From positions 62,001 through 126,000 of the forward strand of contig NZ_JABFNN010000030.1 of NCBI RefSeq assembly GCF_013090115.1: a DNA stretch of 64,000 nucleotides, read 5' to 3'. This DNA is from Flagellimonas amphidinii. Lineage in GTDB: Bacteria; Bacteroidota; Bacteroidia; Flavobacteriales; Flavobacteriaceae. Position 1 is the first letter of the stretch. Every line of letters begins with the position of its first letter. Of this stretch, positions 25,210-33,936 are shown piece after piece. Below the pieces are notes generated by a model. The model was not told the origin of the DNA. It worked only from the letters and a program-made list of their open reading frames with translations, and searched no databases. The translations under genes and the position numbers were made by a program.

Positions 25210-25599
25210 TTATTTCCCCATGTTCTCTAGTTGAATTCCCAGAGCTTTTGTGGATAGTTGGACCTCTAAAAGGGATAGGACAAGTGAAATCATCAAAAAC
25301 ACTAAACTGATGCCAAAAATGATATTGGCCCAGACATTCATTTCAACATATATCAAGAACATACAAACAGCGGCCAACAAGAAGCTGACGATGGCAGTTG
25401 CCTGCATATTTTTGATGATGCCCAAACGCTTTCTAAGCTGATTGATCTGCTGTTTCAAAGGCTGATCGGAAGTTGCTTCAAACTGTTTGTGCAATTGCCT
25501 GATCAAGGCTGCAATGGCTAGATAACGGGCATTATAGGCCAACATCGTTAATGATATGGCCGGAAACAAAAGGGCTGGAATGCTTAATGAAAGTTGCAC
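25210..25599 (-). CDS. DUF2721-family membrane protein
   Basis: 129 residues with three hydrophobic segments: LSIPALLFPAISLTMLAYNARYLAIAALIR, then ATAIVSFLLAAVCMFLIYVEM and NIIFGISLVFLMISLVLSLLEV. This is the layout of DUF2721 proteins. It starts with GTG at 25597-25599, which directly abuts the stop TAA of the VPS10-like gene (TAAGTG), so translation is probably by re-initiation. The function is unknown. Confidence 0.8.
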   Translation of the reverse strand: MQLSLSIPALLFPAISLTMLAYNARYLAIAALIRQLHKQFEATSDQPLKQQINQLRKRLGIIKNMQATAIVSFLLAAVCMFLIYVEMNVWANIIFGISLVFLMISLVLSLLEVQLSTKALGIQLENMGK

Positions 25600-28443
25600 T
25601 TATTCAATTTTAAATTTAATTTTTTGAGTTTGTCCATTACCTGAAACTTCTACAACATAGCTTCCCTTGGGTAAATAGGTTTTTCCATCTTGTGCTTCGG
25701 TCAATTTCATTTTGTTCTTTTTTAGAAAGTTGCTCTTGCCTTTTTTGGAGAAGGCAAGGTCATAGGAAAGTATATTTAGCCCTTTGTCTGCATCCAATTC
25801 GGCAGTACTTACTTCGGTGCCGTTTGCTGTCATTACCTTGGCGGTGCATAATCCTGCTTTGGCGGCATAAAAATGAATATCCAAACCTGGGGTGTTGGGT
25901 TTGCCCCATGTGTAGCCTTTATTGCCCCAGTTAGTTGAATGCTTGATGTCATCAACATCAAAAACCATTAAATCTTTGGACAGGACTTTTGGAGTCATTT
26001 GTTGCAATAGGGCAATATCAGCTTTGTAAATGCTTCGGCCATGTGTACCAACCAAAAGGTGTTTGGCTTTAGGTTGGATCACCAAATCGTGAACAGCAAC
26101 ATTGGGCATTCCATTTTGAAAAAGCTCCCAGGTTTCACCACGGTTAAAACTTACATAAAGTCCATTGTCAGTTCCTGCAAAAATCAGATTCTCGTTTTCA
26201 GGGTCTTCCACCAGGGCATTGACTGGAGATGCAGGAATCGTATTGGATATGTTTTTCCAACTTTTACCATAATCTTCACTTACATATATATAAGGAGTAA
26301 AATCATCCCATCGGTAACCGTTAAGGGCAACATAGACCCGTTCTTTTTTATGCTTGGAAGCAACGACTTCACTTACCCAAAGATTTTTTGGGAAGGAGCT
26401 GGAAACATTCTCCCAACTGCTACCTCCGTTTTTGGAAATGTGTACCAACCCATCATCGGTTCCAACATACAACAAACCAAACTTAAAGGGAGATTCTGAT
26501 ATGGTGGTAATGGTTCCATAAGCCACATTGCCTTTTTTCCCTCCAAGGGAGAGGTCATTGGAAATGGTTTCCCAATCATTACCTTGGTTCAAAGAACGGT
26601 GCAGTTTATTGCTTCCTAAATAAAGAATGTCCTGATTATGTTCTGAAAGCAATATGGGTGTTTGCCAATTGAATCGGTACGGAGATTCTCCCAATTCATG
26701 TTTAGGTTGTATGGGCTTGTTCTTGCCATTTTCCAAATCCAACCGATAATAATTTCCAAACTGAAAACCGGTGTACACGATATTCGAGTTCCTATTATCT
26801 ATCTGAACCTGCATACCATCACCGCCCATAATTTGCTGCCATGGATTTTTTCCCGTTTGGTGCCAAAGGCTGTTCTCCTCATTATTATGGGTGCCTTTCC
26901 AAACGCCGTTATCTTGAAGCCCACCATAAACATTGTACGGTTCTTCATGATCAATATTGATGGCATAGAACTGCCCCACTTTAGTGGAATTGTTCTTCAT
27001 CCAATGTTGCCCATCATCGTAGGTGATATTAACACCCCCATCATTACCGTTGATGAGGTGGCCAGGACGTTTCGGATTTACCCAAATTGCATGGTGGTCA
27101 GAATGTACGTTTTCCTTGCCAATACTTGAAAAGGTATTTCCTCCATCAGAAGAAGAAAGTAATGGCACACCTGCAATATAGATTTTGTTTTTGTTGGACG
27201 GGTCTACGCTAATTTGTGCGAAGTAGTACCCATAACTATAAAAAAGGTCATCAATATAATTGGAGTTCATTTTTTTCCAAGTGATTCCGGCATCATCGCT
27301 GCGGTATACCTCTGCACCAACCACTGGAGTATCGAACAAAAGAGAATTTGAAGTTTCAAGGTATTTTGCCAAGTCCATAGGCTTAATAACACCATCCTTG
27401 ATCATGTTCTTCACGTTTTCGGCACGATATTTTTCTTGAAATCCATTGGTTTTCAGGTAATCGTTGAGGTCTTTGTTGTCCAATGCAAGAAACACTTCGG
27501 CGGTCATGGTCTTAAAATCTTCTTTGGTCAACTTATCCGTTATGACAGCCACTTTCTTTGCTCTTCTAAATTGACTATCATGAATAGCATATACGGTATT
27601 TTCATCAAATACAGCAAGACCTATTCTTCCCACTCCACCACCCGTTGGAAATCCACTTTGCGATGTTGTGACCAAAGTCCAGCTATTCCCGCCATCCACA
27701 CTTTTGTATATGCCCGAAGCGTTACCATTTCCGGAAAAATTCCATGCTTTTCTATCTTTTTGCCAAGCAGCTGCATATTGAATATTGAAGTTGTTGGGTG
27801 CATAGGCCACATCAATAATTCCTGTGGTATTGTTCACAAAAAGTGTTTTTTGCCATGTAACTCCTCCGTCAGAAGTTTTGTAGACACCCCGTTCTTCATT
27901 GGGAGAATACAAGTGTCCGGTTACGCCGATAACTACTTCATCTGGATTTGCGGGATTGATTAAAATACGACCAATGTGATGGGAGTCATGCAGACCCATG
28001 TTTTTCCAAGTTTTTCCTTTGTCTGTCGATTTCAAAATACCTATGCCGGCATAGGAAGAACGAGAAGAATTGTTTTCGCCAGTACCAACCCAGATAATTC
28101 CATTTATCCAGTCTACTGCAATGTCTCCTACATTTTGTGTATCTGAAGAATCCAAAATAGGAGAAAAGGAAATACCGTTATCCGAGGTGTGCCATACCCC
28201 GCCGGATGCATAAGCCACATAAAATTCTGTAGGGTCATTAGGATTTACATCCAAATCCACAACCCGGCCACTCATTACAGAAGGGCCTATATTTTTTAAA
28301 ACCAAATTTTTGACCAAGGAATTGTTGGACATGGTTTCTTTTTGCCTGAGACCGTTCAGCACTACTTCTTTTGAAGTAGGTGTCTGTTGTGCAATTTGTG
28401 TTTGAAGAATTAGAAAAGAACAGATAAAAAGAAGTTTTTTCAT
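25600..28443 (-). CDS. Secreted VPS10/sortilin-like BNR beta-propeller protein
   Basis: 947 residues with a type I signal peptide (MKKLLFICSFLILQTQIAQQ). At least nine Asp-box (BNR) motifs of the form S-x-D-x-G-x-x-W mark two large propellers: STDKGKTW, TSDGGVTW, SVDGGNSW, SDDAGITW, SSDGGNTF, SKNGGSSW, SEDYGKSW and others. The glycoside hydrolase/xyloglucanase-like pattern GRVVDLDVNPNDPTEFYVAYASGGVWHTSDNG is present near residue 55. The last 120 residues form a beta domain without a clear type IX sorting signal. Annotated homologues are usually called sortilin or glycosyl hydrolase; no catalytic residue can be assigned, so enzymatic activity is unproven. Confidence 0.85.
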   Translation of the reverse strand: MKKLLFICSFLILQTQIAQQTPTSKEVVLNGLRQKETMSNNSLVKNLVLKNIGPSVMSGRVVDLDVNPNDPTEFYVAYASGGVWHTSDNGISFSPILDSSDTQNVGDIAVDWINGIIWVGTGENNSSRSSYAGIGILKSTDKGKTWKNMGLHDSHHIGRILINPANPDEVVIGVTGHLYSPNEERGVYKTSDGGVTWQKTLFVNNTTGIIDVAYAPNNFNIQYAAAWQKDRKAWNFSGNGNASGIYKSVDGGNSWTLVTTSQSGFPTGGGVGRIGLAVFDENTVYAIHDSQFRRAKKVAVITDKLTKEDFKTMTAEVFLALDNKDLNDYLKTNGFQEKYRAENVKNMIKDGVIKPMDLAKYLETSNSLLFDTPVVGAEVYRSDDAGITWKKMNSNYIDDLFYSYGYYFAQISVDPSNKNKIYIAGVPLLSSSDGGNTFSSIGKENVHSDHHAIWVNPKRPGHLINGNDGGVNITYDDGQHWMKNNSTKVGQFYAINIDHEEPYNVYGGLQDNGVWKGTHNNEENSLWHQTGKNPWQQIMGGDGMQVQIDNRNSNIVYTGFQFGNYYRLDLENGKNKPIQPKHELGESPYRFNWQTPILLSEHNQDILYLGSNKLHRSLNQGNDWETISNDLSLGGKKGNVAYGTITTISESPFKFGLLYVGTDDGLVHISKNGGSSWENVSSSFPKNLWVSEVVASKHKKERVYVALNGYRWDDFTPYIYVSEDYGKSWKNISNTIPASPVNALVEDPENENLIFAGTDNGLYVSFNRGETWELFQNGMPNVAVHDLVIQPKAKHLLVGTHGRSIYKADIALLQQMTPKVLSKDLMVFDVDDIKHSTNWGNKGYTWGKPNTPGLDIHFYAAKAGLCTAKVMTANGTEVSTAELDADKGLNILSYDLAFSKKGKSNFLKKNKMKLTEAQDGKTYLPKGSYVVEVSGNGQTQKIKFKIE

Positions 28444-28613
28444 TCAGGTGCGGGTTTGGTTCTATCAGGTCAAGGTATGAATAAGAAACTGTTGGCGCAA
28501 ACCTAGAATTTGCTTTTAAAAGCATTCAAAACTTGATGTATTGGCCATAACATTTTGTGAAATTGTCAAAAAAAGTGTTTATTTATTGACACATAACCAT
28601 TAAAACTATAAAA

Positions 28614-28895
28614 ATGGAAGAGTATTTACCGTTGATTATTCAACTTATTTCTGGAGCTGTCGGTGGAAACCTGGCAGCCAAACTTTTGCCCAAACTTAAT
28701 TTGGGAACCTTGGGAAATTCTATTTCCGGTATTTTGGGAGGTGGATTGGGAGGTTACCTATTGGGGATGCTCGGTTTGGGAACTGATGGAGGAATGGATT
28801 TATCTGGAATTCTTGGAAGTATAGCCGGAGGTGGCGTTGGTGGTGGAATCATCATGGCCATTGTTGGAGCTATCAAGGGAGCCATGTCCAAATAG
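28614..28895 (+). CDS. Small glycine-rich membrane protein
   Basis: 93 residues, nearly one third glycine, with three hydrophobic Gly-zipper segments: LIIQLISGAVGGNLAAKLL, GISGILGGGLGGYLLGMLGL and ILGSIAGGGVGGGIIMAIVGAI. This resembles the small integral proteins of the glycine-zipper/GlsB type. It begins with ATG at 28614 and ends before a strong terminator at 28915, so it is monocistronic. Some databases label this family with misleading enzyme names; nothing enzymatic is visible. Confidence 0.8.
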   Translation: MEEYLPLIIQLISGAVGGNLAAKLLPKLNLGTLGNSISGILGGGLGGYLLGMLGLGTDGGMDLSGILGSIAGGGVGGGIIMAIVGAIKGAMSK

Positions 28896-28914
28896 ATATT
28901 GAGAATTAGTTGAT

Positions 28915-28942
28915 AAAGGAGTCAAATTTGACTCCTTTTTTT
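28915..28942 (+). terminator. Rho-independent terminator of the glycine-rich gene
   Basis: A perfect 24-bp palindrome AAAGGAGTCAAA / TTTGACTCCTTT followed by T. It ends the small gene and lies before the aminopeptidase promoter. Confidence 0.88.
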
Positions 28943-28943
28943 G

Positions 28944-28975
28944 TTTGTAGTGCGGTCATCAAATAGCTACATTTG
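28944..28975 (+). promoter_or_regulatory. Promoter of the aminopeptidase P gene
   Basis: TTTG at 28944-28947 and TACATTTG at 28968-28975 are 20 nt apart, a textbook Bacteroidota promoter. Transcription should start near 28982, 12 nt before the ATG. Confidence 0.65.
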
Positions 28976-28993
28976 AAGGAAATAAAAACTTTC

Positions 28994-30286
28994 ATGAAGT
29001 ACGACCAGATCAATAACCAACTCTTTATCAAAAACCGTAAAAAATTCATGGCCCAAATGAAGCCTAAAAGTATTGCGGTGTTCAATTCCAATGATATTTA
29101 CCCCATCAGTGCCGATAGTACGATGCCATTTCAGCAGCATCGGGATATTTTTTATTTGAGTGGTGCTGATCAGGAAGAAACCATCTTGGTACTTTTTCCT
29201 GATGCCATGGATCAAAAACATAAGGAGATATTGTTTGTTCGGGAAACCAATGAGCACATTGCCATTTGGGAAGGTGCTAAATTAACGAAGGAACAGGCAA
29301 CCTCAGTTTCAGGCATTGCAACCATTTATTGGCTTTCAGATTTTGATAAGGTCTTTTTTGATTTGATGACCGAGGCGGACACAGTTTATTTCAATACAAA
29401 TGAACATTACCGTCAAGCGGTAGAGACCCAGACAAGGGAAGATCGTTTTATCATAAAATGTAAAAAAGGCTTTCCAGCGCATCAATGGGCCAAAAGTAAT
29501 CCCATACTGCAAAACATTCGTGGGGTAAAAGAACCCGAGGAACTGGAATTGATGCAACGAGCTTGTGACATCACCGAGAAAGGTTTCCGAAGGATATTGA
29601 AATTTACAAAGCCTGGTGTGTGGGAATATGAATTGGAAGCAGAATATTTGCATGAGTTCGTCAGCAACCGTTCCAAAGGTTTTGCCTATAGCCCCATTAT
29701 AGCAGCCGGTAATAATGCCAATGTGCTTCATTATTTAGAGAACAATAGGCAAGCTAAGGATGGTGATTTAATCTTGATGGATGTAGCTGCGGAATATGCC
29801 AATTATTCCAGCGACATGACCCGTACCATTCCGGCCAGTGGAAAATTTACCGACCGCCAAAAAGCAGTATACAATGCCGTAGTTCACGTAAAAGATGAAG
29901 CTACAAAAATGTTGGTGCCCGGAACTATTTGGGCAGAATACCATAAAGAATGTGGCAAGATTATGACTTCGGAATTGTTAGGATTGGGTTTGTTGGATAA
30001 AGCTGATGTTCAAAATGAAAATAAAGATTGGCCCGCCTATAAAAAATATTTTATGCATGGCACCAGTCACCATATTGGTTTGGATACTCATGATTATGGG
30101 GAATTAAAAACACCGATGAAACCTAACATGGTCTTTACCGTGGAACCTGGTATTTACATTCCTGATGAGGGTATGGGCATCCGTCTTGAAGATGATGTGG
30201 TCATTCAAGAAACGGGAGAACCATTTAACTTGATGCGCAACATTCCTATTATGGCAGAGGAAATAGAGGAATTGATGCAGTCCTAA
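28994..30286 (+). CDS. pepP: Xaa-Pro aminopeptidase (aminopeptidase P)
   Basis: 430 residues from the ATG at 28994; an upstream TTG at 28973 lies inside the promoter and is rejected. It cleaves the first residue from peptides with proline second. The N-terminal domain (about 1-175) precedes the pita-bread metallopeptidase domain, with ligands in MDVAAEYANYSSDMTRT (two Asp), FMHGTSHHIGLDTHD (His), FTVEPGIYIPDE (Glu) and IRLEDDVVI (Glu). All five metal ligands are present. It is cytoplasmic, with no signal. A strong promoter lies 19 bp upstream, and a REP-like palindrome lies 22 bp after the stop. Confidence 0.94.
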   Translation: MKYDQINNQLFIKNRKKFMAQMKPKSIAVFNSNDIYPISADSTMPFQQHRDIFYLSGADQEETILVLFPDAMDQKHKEILFVRETNEHIAIWEGAKLTKEQATSVSGIATIYWLSDFDKVFFDLMTEADTVYFNTNEHYRQAVETQTREDRFIIKCKKGFPAHQWAKSNPILQNIRGVKEPEELELMQRACDITEKGFRRILKFTKPGVWEYELEAEYLHEFVSNRSKGFAYSPIIAAGNNANVLHYLENNRQAKDGDLILMDVAAEYANYSSDMTRTIPASGKFTDRQKAVYNAVVHVKDEATKMLVPGTIWAEYHKECGKIMTSELLGLGLLDKADVQNENKDWPAYKKYFMHGTSHHIGLDTHDYGELKTPMKPNMVFTVEPGIYIPDEGMGIRLEDDVVIQETGEPFNLMRNIPIMAEEIEELMQS

Positions 30287-30308
30287 TACCAAAAGATAAT
30301 ATTGAAAT

Positions 30309-30336
30309 TGTCATATCGAGCACAGTCGAGATATGC
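30309..30336. repeat. REP-like palindromic element
   Basis: TGTCATATCGAGCACAGTCGAGATATGC matches a short palindromic repeat frequent between genes in many Flavobacteriaceae (core TCGAG-N5-TCGAG flanked by complementary arms). Arms CATATC (30312-30317) and GATATG (30330-30335) pair exactly. Only one copy was noticed in this window. Confidence 0.5.
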
Positions 30337-30354
30337 TTTATAAAATAAAAGATT

Positions 30355-30531
30355 ATGAATTTGCCATTTCTTTTAGTACAACAACCCGATATTGAAAAGA
30401 AGCTTCAGGAAGCTCCGGACAGTGGCTATGAAATTGGATTGGTGATAGGCAGTTACTTACCCTTTGTAATTTTGGTTGTGGTGGCTTATGGATTGTATTA
30501 TTATAATAAAAAAAGGAGAGGCTCCGAGTAA
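30355..30531 (+). CDS. Small single-pass membrane protein (58 residues)
   Basis: ATG at 30355 to TAA at 30529-30531. The N-terminal half is polar (QQPDIEKKLQEAPDSGYEIG). One membrane helix (GSYLPFVILVVVAYGLYYY) is followed by basic residues NKKRRG, so the C-terminus should be cytoplasmic. It ends 13 bp before yjdM and is likely co-transcribed with it. No family is recognised. It was found by reading the frame directly, and coding character is supported by the coherent topology. Confidence 0.6.
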   Translation: MNLPFLLVQQPDIEKKLQEAPDSGYEIGLVIGSYLPFVILVVVAYGLYYYNKKRRGSE

Positions 30532-30544
30532 ATAAGAGAATTTT

Positions 30545-30886
30545 ATGTCAGAAGAAATGAAACCTTGCCCAGTATGTGAATCGCCTTATGGATATGCGAT
30601 GGGAAAGGATTGGTATGTTTGTCCAGAATGCAGGCACGAATGGAACCCCAGTGAGTTGGAAGAAGAGGCTGGCTTGGTCGTAAAGGATTCTAACGGAAAT
30701 AGATTGAATGATGGAGATACCGTGGTAGTCATTAAAGACCTGCCAGTTAAAGGAGCACCAAAACCTGTGAAGGCAGGAACCAAAGTAAAAAACATTCGGT
30801 TACGGGAAGGTGACCATAATATTGACTGCAAAATAGATGGTTTTGGGGCTATGGGATTAAAATCGGAGTTTGTGCGCAAAGCATGA
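30545..30886 (+). CDS. yjdM: YjdM/PhnA-like zinc-ribbon protein
   Basis: 113 residues. The N-terminal zinc ribbon [22 protein letters not shown] (about 8-30) is followed by the PhnA/YjdM SH3-like domain ([23 protein letters not shown] and [27 protein letters not shown]). Older names link it to phosphonates, but no phosphonate genes are nearby and the true role is unclear. It ends 25 bp from the convergent brnQ gene. Confidence 0.9.
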   Translation: MSEEMKPCPVCESPYGYAMGKDWYVCPECRHEWNPSELEEEAGLVVKDSNGNRLNDGDTVVVIKDLPVKGAPKPVKAGTKVKNIRLREGDHNIDCKIDGFGAMGLKSEFVRKA

Positions 30887-30910
30887 AAGGAGGGCTAATT
30901 CAATCACTCT

Positions 30911-32173
30911 TTATTTTTCCACTAAGTTTCCAAGAGCAAAAGCCACCAAAGCAGGCAATGCCCATCCCAATTGAGATGCTCGTAAGGGAATCCATTGGGT
31001 AAACGGCGCAATGGTTTCGGCGTAGCCAAGACTCCCTAAAAAGTCAGGGATGCTAAATATAATGGTAGTAATGACCACCCATCGGAAAACCTTGGCGGAA
31101 GTCCATTGTTCAGGCAGCACGTTTAATAAGATCAAAACAATGGTGATGGGGTAAATGAACATTAGAGCAGGTAGGGCCACTGCAATAATATAACCTACAT
31201 TGAACTGACCTACCAGAACTCCCAAGGCGCAACCAACAAGTGCGGTTATACGATAGGCCAACACAGAATCATCGAATCTTCCTTTGATAAAGTCAGCGGT
31301 TCCTGTTACAATTCCGACAGCTGTGGTAAAACAGGCCAAACTCACCAAAAGGCTCAGCAGGTATGTGGCTTGGTTTCCCAAAGTTTGTATGCTGATGCTG
31401 TTTAAAAGTGACGTTCTGGAAATAGCGGCATCAAAAGAATCGCTGAACAGGGCTCCGGTTAAAATGAGTCCGGCATAAACAGCAAACAAACCAAGTCCTG
31501 CCCAGATACCTGCTTTGCCGATAAGGCTTTTTTTAACTTCGTAAGAGGCGGTCTTTTCTTTAAGATTGATGGAAATTATAATCACACCACCGACAACCAC
31601 AGCGCCAATGGCATCAAAAGTTTGGTAACCTTCCAAAATACCATGTGTAAATGGACTTTTAAATTCTGAACTGCTAAAATTAAAATCCAAAGAAAAAATA
31701 GAAGCAATTACAATCAGAAGTAAAATAATGAGAATACCTGGGGTAAGGTACTTCCCTACTACATTCAAAATTTTAGATCGGTTGACCACAAAAATATAAA
31801 CGAGTACAAAGTAAATGAGACTGGTAAGCAAGGATGATGAATCCCATAAAGGCTGTATGGCCATTTCATGTGTTACGGATGCAGTTCGGGGAGAAGGCAG
31901 AGCAATGGAAATGGCATAAACTACGTAACAATACACCAAACTGAAGGTAGGGGACACTTTTTTCCCAAAATCGAACATAGTGCCTTGTAGTTTGGCATGG
32001 GCCAAAATGCCCAAAATGGGAATCAAAACAGCAGAAATACAAAATCCAAGTGTGACCAACCACCACAAGTTTCCTGCCTTAAAACCCAATTGAGGGGGAA
32101 GAATTAGATTGCCCGCACCAAAAAAAAGAGAAAAAAGGGCAAAAGTTGTAATGGCAATCGATTTTTTGTTCAT
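30911..32173 (-). CDS. brnQ: Branched-chain amino acid transporter BrnQ
   Basis: 420 residues from the ATG at 32173 (a TTG eight codons upstream is less likely). It is a sodium-coupled importer of leucine, isoleucine and valine. About 12 membrane helices are visible. The family signature is LFFGAGNLILPPQLGFKAGN near residue 14, with later FDAIGAVVVGGVIIISINLKEK, CFTTAVGIVTGTADF and the YIIAVALPALMFIYPI helix. It is monocistronic. The 264-bp AT-rich space before the divergent 84-residue gene has no clear promoter that I can defend. Confidence 0.93.
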   Translation of the reverse strand: MNKKSIAITTFALFSLFFGAGNLILPPQLGFKAGNLWWLVTLGFCISAVLIPILGILAHAKLQGTMFDFGKKVSPTFSLVYCYVVYAISIALPSPRTASVTHEMAIQPLWDSSSLLTSLIYFVLVYIFVVNRSKILNVVGKYLTPGILIILLLIVIASIFSLDFNFSSSEFKSPFTHGILEGYQTFDAIGAVVVGGVIIISINLKEKTASYEVKKSLIGKAGIWAGLGLFAVYAGLILTGALFSDSFDAAISRTSLLNSISIQTLGNQATYLLSLLVSLACFTTAVGIVTGTADFIKGRFDDSVLAYRITALVGCALGVLVGQFNVGYIIAVALPALMFIYPITIVLILLNVLPEQWTSAKVFRWVVITTIIFSIPDFLGSLGYAETIAPFTQWIPLRASQLGWALPALVAFALGNLVEK

Positions 32174-32437
32174 AAACTGTTGATAATTAATTTTCAATGC
32201 ACTATATTTCGAAAGTGAAGTTTAACGAGAAATATTGACTTTTTATCGATATTGATGCATTTCATCGAAAATTATTATTTCGTGAATTTTTTTCAAAATA
32301 AAAAGTTATTAACAATCGTTCTCTAAATAACCGTTCAACCAAAACAAGACGTATAAAGCATAATTACAAGTAACTAATTTCGCATTTATCGATCCCCAAA
32401 TCGTATCAATGCTTCCCCAAACGACAAGACCAAACTT

Positions 32438-32692
32438 ATGAAAACTTCCTCAACGCAACATGGCAACAAAATCACTTCTCTTTTTTGCAATTTCTTTGGA
32501 CATCATTATATAGTGTCCAAACATGTAACAAAACATATTAAGGAGTACAAATGTATCCACTGTCAAAAACAAGTGACCACGGATGCCAGCGGAAAGCTTT
32601 CTGAGCTAACTCCTCAAATGCAGGAAATCAACAGTACTTTAGAAGATATGTATCAAAAAAGAAAGAACAGAGTAATACACCAAGTAGCCTAA
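32438..32692 (+). CDS. Small zinc-ribbon-like hypothetical protein
   Basis: 84 residues. CNFFGHHYIVSKHVTKHIKEYKCIHCQKQVTTDASGKLSEL shows a Cys/His cluster (C-x4-H-H, C-x2-C) like the DUF1660-type prophage zinc ribbons. The C-terminal 30 residues are helical and charged. It has its own terminator, whose stem begins in the last codons. A DNA- or RNA-binding role is possible. Confidence 0.65.
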   Translation: MKTSSTQHGNKITSLFCNFFGHHYIVSKHVTKHIKEYKCIHCQKQVTTDASGKLSELTPQMQEINSTLEDMYQKRKNRVIHQVA

Positions 32693-32705
32693 TCTGTTCT
32701 TTTTT
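32662..32705 (+). terminator. Terminator overlapping the 3' end of the small zinc-ribbon gene
   Basis: A 10-bp stem AAAGAACAGA (32662-32671) / TCTGTTCTTT (32693-32702) with a 21-nt loop that includes the stop codon, then more T. Confidence 0.7.
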
Positions 32706-32825
32706 GTTTTAGGAAGAAATTTAAGGACCATCCCGGAAACCTAAGTTCGTACCTTATGCTATGCGTCGCGTGCCCCAAGACCATAAAGTGAAGTTGCGCT
32801 TAATTTTCGGGATTTTTTCTTTTAG

Positions 32826-33872
32826 TTAAGATGTAAATGAGTTCCACCCTTGGGCAGTAATCGGGATTTTGGTGTTTGCCCTTGTTATTAAATGTACTCC
32901 TTCGGATACATCAGTCATATGCCCAATAACAGTTAAATTGGGATTGCCCTTTATTTTTGGAAAGTCTTCCTGATCTATGGTAAATAGAAGTTCGTAATCC
33001 TCCCCGCCACTTAAAGCTACCATGGTAGCATCCATTTTAAACTCTTCACAAGTTGAAATTACTGTAGGATCCAATGGAATTTTATCTTCAAAAAGATTGC
33101 AGCCTACCTTGCTGTTTTTACATAAATGTAAAATTTCAGAAGAAAGTCCGTCACTAATGTCGATCATCGCGGTTGGTTGTACCTCCAGTTTTTGCAATAG
33201 TTCCACCATATCTTTTCGAGCCTCAGGTTTCAACTGCCGTTCCACGATATAGGAGTATGGTTCCAAATCGGGCTGACTGTTTGGGTTGACTTTAAAAACT
33301 TCTTTTTCGCGTTCCATGACTTGCAAACCTAGATAGGCGCCACCAAGATCTCCTGTAACTACCAACAAATTGTTGGCTTTGCTTCCATTTCTATATACAA
33401 TATCTTTTTCATTTGCAATGCCAATGGCAGTAACGCTAATGATCATTCCTTTGGTAGAAGAGGTGGTATCCCCGCCAATAAGATCTACCTTGTACAAATC
33501 ACAGGCGGTTTTCACTCCGACATAAAATTCTTCCAATGCTTCCAAGGGAAATCTATTGGATACGGCAATGGAAACAGTAACTTGAGTGGCCATTGCGTTC
33601 ATCGCATAGATATCGGAAAGGTTTACAATCACGGATTTGTATCCCAAATGCTTTAGCGGCATATAACTGAGGTCAAAGTGAACTCCCTCAACAAGCATAT
33701 CGGTGGAAACAATGGTCTTCTTTCCTTCAAAATCCAGCACAGCTGCATCATCACCAACCCCTTTTAAGGTAGATGGTTGTGCCAACTTGAAATTTTGAGT
33801 CAAGTGATCAATCAGGCCAAATTCGCCTAATTCTTCCAATGATGTACGTTGTGGGGTTTTATCTTCTAGCAT
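32826..33872 (-). CDS. thiL: Thiamine-monophosphate kinase
   Basis: 348 residues. It phosphorylates thiamine monophosphate to the diphosphate coenzyme. Family blocks are GVGDDAAVLDFEGKKTIVSTDMLVEGVHFDL, SDIYAMNAMATQVTVSIAVS, GGDTTSSTKGMIISVTAIG, VTGDLGGAYLGLQVMER, MIDISDGLSSEILHLCK and SGGEDYELLFTI. Length is slightly above average. The gene is divergent from a lipoprotein gene. A minus-strand TACTTTTG box (33877-33884) is so close to the ATG that the transcript could be nearly leaderless. Confidence 0.95.
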   Translation of the reverse strand: MLEDKTPQRTSLEELGEFGLIDHLTQNFKLAQPSTLKGVGDDAAVLDFEGKKTIVSTDMLVEGVHFDLSYMPLKHLGYKSVIVNLSDIYAMNAMATQVTVSIAVSNRFPLEALEEFYVGVKTACDLYKVDLIGGDTTSSTKGMIISVTAIGIANEKDIVYRNGSKANNLLVVTGDLGGAYLGLQVMEREKEVFKVNPNSQPDLEPYSYIVERQLKPEARKDMVELLQKLEVQPTAMIDISDGLSSEILHLCKNSKVGCNLFEDKIPLDPTVISTCEEFKMDATMVALSGGEDYELLFTIDQEDFPKIKGNPNLTVIGHMTDVSEGVHLITRANTKIPITAQGWNSFTS

Positions 33873-33936
33873 TTGGCAAAAGTAAACAGGATAATTATAA
33901 ATTGTATCTTTAGTAGAAACTTAAAATTGCTCTGAA

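Noticed and set aside
26041..27129. Two plus-strand frames of over 150 codons inside the VPS10-like gene
   Set aside because: The minus-strand gene has continuous BNR motifs here; the plus frames show no domain.
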